Below the pieces are notes generated by a model. The model was not told the DNA's origin, ran no database searches, and saw only the letters and a program-made list of their open reading frames with translations. From Bacteroidota bacterium (lineage in GTDB: Bacteria > Bacteroidota > Bacteroidia > Bacteroidales > Dysgonomonadaceae): a stretch of 64,000 nt of DNA. The DNA is taken from assembly GCA_023424395.1 (NCBI GenBank), contig JAFADY010000017.1, forward strand, positions 1 through 64,000, read 5' to 3'. The translations under genes were made by a program, and so were the position numbers. This document shows, in pieces, positions 62,874 to 64,000 of this stretch; within the stretch, counting starts at the first letter, position 1, and every line of letters begins with the position of its first letter.

Positions 62874-63893
62874 ATGAACAATATATTTGTATATTTAGAA
62901 ATAGAAGACGGCATAGTTGCCGAAGTGAGCCAGGAATTGCTTACCAAAGGGCGCTCACTGGCAAACCAATTGGATTGTAAATTGGAAGCTATTGCCGCAG
63001 GCACGAAATTGGAAAAAATAGCGGAACAAGTTTTTCCTTACGGAGTGGATGTTTTGCATGTATTTAATGATAATCGGTTATCGCCATACACCACTTTGCC
63101 GCATACATCCATTTTGGTAAATCTGTTCAAAAAAGAAGAGCCGCAAATTTGCCTGATGGGCGCTACCATTATCGGGCGCGATTTGGGCCCGCGCGTTTCT
63201 TCCGCATTGGGAAGCGGCCTCACGGCCGATTGTACATCGCTCGAAATAGGCGATCACGAAGAAAAAAAGATCGGTAAAAAGTACGAAAACCTGTTGTACC
63301 AAATCCGTCCCGCCTTCGGCGGCAATATTGTGGCATGGATCATTAACCCCGATCATCGCCCGCAAATGGCTACCGTTCGCGAAGGAGTGATGAAAAAGGA
63401 GATTGTGGATACGAATTATAAAGGCGAGATTGTTGAACACGATGTCAATGATTTCGTTTCCGACGATGATTTTATCGTTTCAATTATCGACCGCCATGTC
63501 GAAAAATCGAAAGTGAACATCAAAAACTCGCCCATCATCATATCCGGAGGATACGGAGTAGGTTCCAGAGAGAATTTTCAATTATTGTATGATTTAGCGA
63601 ATGTATTGGGCGCTGAAGTGGGCGCATCGCGCGCGGCTGTGGATGCCGGATTTGCCGAACATGAACGTCAGATCGGACAAACCGGTGTAACTGTCCGGCC
63701 CAAGTTATATATCGCTTGTGGTATTTCGGGGCAAATCCAACACATTGCAGGAATGCAAGACAGTTCGCTGATTATTTCCATCAACAACGATCCGAACGCG
63801 CCTATCAACACCATTGCCGATTATGTCATCACCGGCGAAATCGAAAAGGTGATTCCAAAAATGATTAAATATTATAGGAAAAATTCAAAATAA
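62874..63893 (+). CDS. etfA: Electron transfer flavoprotein alpha subunit
   Basis: EtfA binds FAD and pairs with EtfB. The 339 residues have the N-terminal domain (MGATIIGRDLGPRVSSALG, GLTADCTSLEI) and the C-terminal FAD-binding domain with SGGYGVGSRENFQLL, GASRAAVDAGF, and GQTGVTVRPKLYIACGISG, the EtfA signature. All are intact. It starts 2 bases after etfB, so the two are translated together. Just after its stop lie two repeated palindromic elements. An acyl-CoA dehydrogenase gene often follows in Bacteroidota but cannot be seen here. Confidence 0.96.
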   Translation: MNNIFVYLEIEDGIVAEVSQELLTKGRSLANQLDCKLEAIAAGTKLEKIAEQVFPYGVDVLHVFNDNRLSPYTTLPHTSILVNLFKKEEPQICLMGATIIGRDLGPRVSSALGSGLTADCTSLEIGDHEEKKIGKKYENLLYQIRPAFGGNIVAWIINPDHRPQMATVREGVMKKEIVDTNYKGEIVEHDVNDFVSDDDFIVSIIDRHVEKSKVNIKNSPIIISGGYGVGSRENFQLLYDLANVLGAEVGASRAAVDAGFAEHERQIGQTGVTVRPKLYIACGISGQIQHIAGMQDSSLIISINNDPNAPINTIADYVITGEIEKVIPKMIKYYRKNSK

Positions 63894-63895
63894 AA

Positions 63896-63932
63896 GCCCC
63901 TCCAACTCCCTCAAAGGGAGCGCCGGGAGTTG
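63896..63932. repeat. Palindromic repeat, copy 1
   Basis: CAACTCCC (63903-63910) pairs with GGGAGTTG (63925-63932). The same CTCCC can also pair with a closer GGGAG (63916-63920), so two hairpins compete. The unit resembles copy 2 nearby (shared CTCC, GGGAG, GCCGGG order) and may be a dispersed intergenic element. Confidence 0.65.
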
Positions 63933-63959
63933 AAATTCATTTATAAAAAGTAAAATATT

Positions 63960-63996
63960 GCCTCTTCTCCTCCACTTGGGGAGGCCGGGTGAGGCT
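63960..63996. repeat. Palindromic repeat, copy 2
   Basis: Outer arms GCCTC (63960-63964) and GAGGC (63991-63995) enclose an inner stem CCTCC (63969-63973) / GGAGG (63980-63984). It has the same order of blocks as copy 1. It ends 4 bases before the window edge. Confidence 0.65.
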
Positions 63997-64000
63997 AAAA

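Noticed and set aside
1..64000. CRISPR arrays, insertion sequences, prophage or integrative element
   Set aside because: No regularly spaced repeats, transposases or phage genes were seen; XerD has housekeeping-type features.

Overview
This window looks like a chromosomal segment of a Bacteroidota bacterium, most likely order Bacteroidales and plausibly a Dysgonomonadaceae/Porphyromonadaceae relative. The lineage call is an inference. It rests on promoters of the Bacteroidota type (TAnnTTTG at -7, sometimes with TTTG at -33 and a 19-21 nt spacer), Mfa/FimA-type fimbrillin lipoproteins, proteins with type IX secretion (T9SS) C-terminal sorting domains, a TamA-like lipoprotein (TamL), a Rho factor with a long disordered insertion, and many Bacteroidota-only DUF families. 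The DNA is AT-rich, intergenic gaps are short, and no phage, IS element or CRISPR array was seen.

Layout. 1-9.4 kb: a secreted propeller-like protein, tRNA-Lys(UUU), ahcY, a small HExxH membrane protein with msrBA, a BON lipoprotein with a BON-SH3b protein, a PAP2 phosphatase with an acyl-ACP thioesterase, and a leftward cluster (DUF2027-Smr, lipoprotein, argR, udk). 9.4-17.5 kb: a long QueA-like paralogue, then tamB-tamL for outer-membrane assembly. 17.8-35.7 kb: an 18-kb surface-appendage locus with an AraC regulator, DUF3575, DUF3868/OmpA-TPR, a major Mfa1-like fimbrillin, an Mfa2-like anchor, four further fimbrillin-like lipoproteins (one ending in a DUF1566/Lcl-like domain), and a 1,614-residue protein with SprB-like repeats and a T9SS sorting domain. 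35.7-44.3 kb: pirin, patatin, GH13 enzyme, prs, a frameshifted outer-membrane protein, DUF4332 and a secreted C10 cysteine protease with a T9SS domain. 44.4-48.3 kb (leftward): C69 dipeptidase, phosphohexomutase, mgsA. 48.4-57.4 kb: FtsB/DivIC-like protein, a small membrane protein, a frameshifted response regulator with its hybrid kinase, xerD, dnaN, a DnaQ-like exonuclease, a DUF5715 lipoprotein and truA. 57.4-61.8 kb (leftward): DUF6340 lipoprotein, rho, DUF3267 and DUF6157 genes. 62-64 kb: etfB-etfA, followed by two related palindromic repeats at the window edge.

How the parts fit. The most distinctive region is the type V pilus-like operon. Five of its products carry a lipobox, and five of its six fimbrillin-type proteins carry an LPW or comparable C-terminal strand. 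Four have a TRA/TRS (Arg) cleavage-like site 20-33 residues after the lipobox Cys, and one has Lys instead. The last gene encodes a protein exported by a different route (T9SS). Direct repeats 21 bp apart lie in front of a promoter with no -33 element, which suggests control by the adjacent AraC protein. A hairpin after the major subunit could set subunit ratios. Two other genes (an outer-membrane protein at 40.4 kb and a response regulator at 49.2 kb) are each broken by what looks like one missing base.
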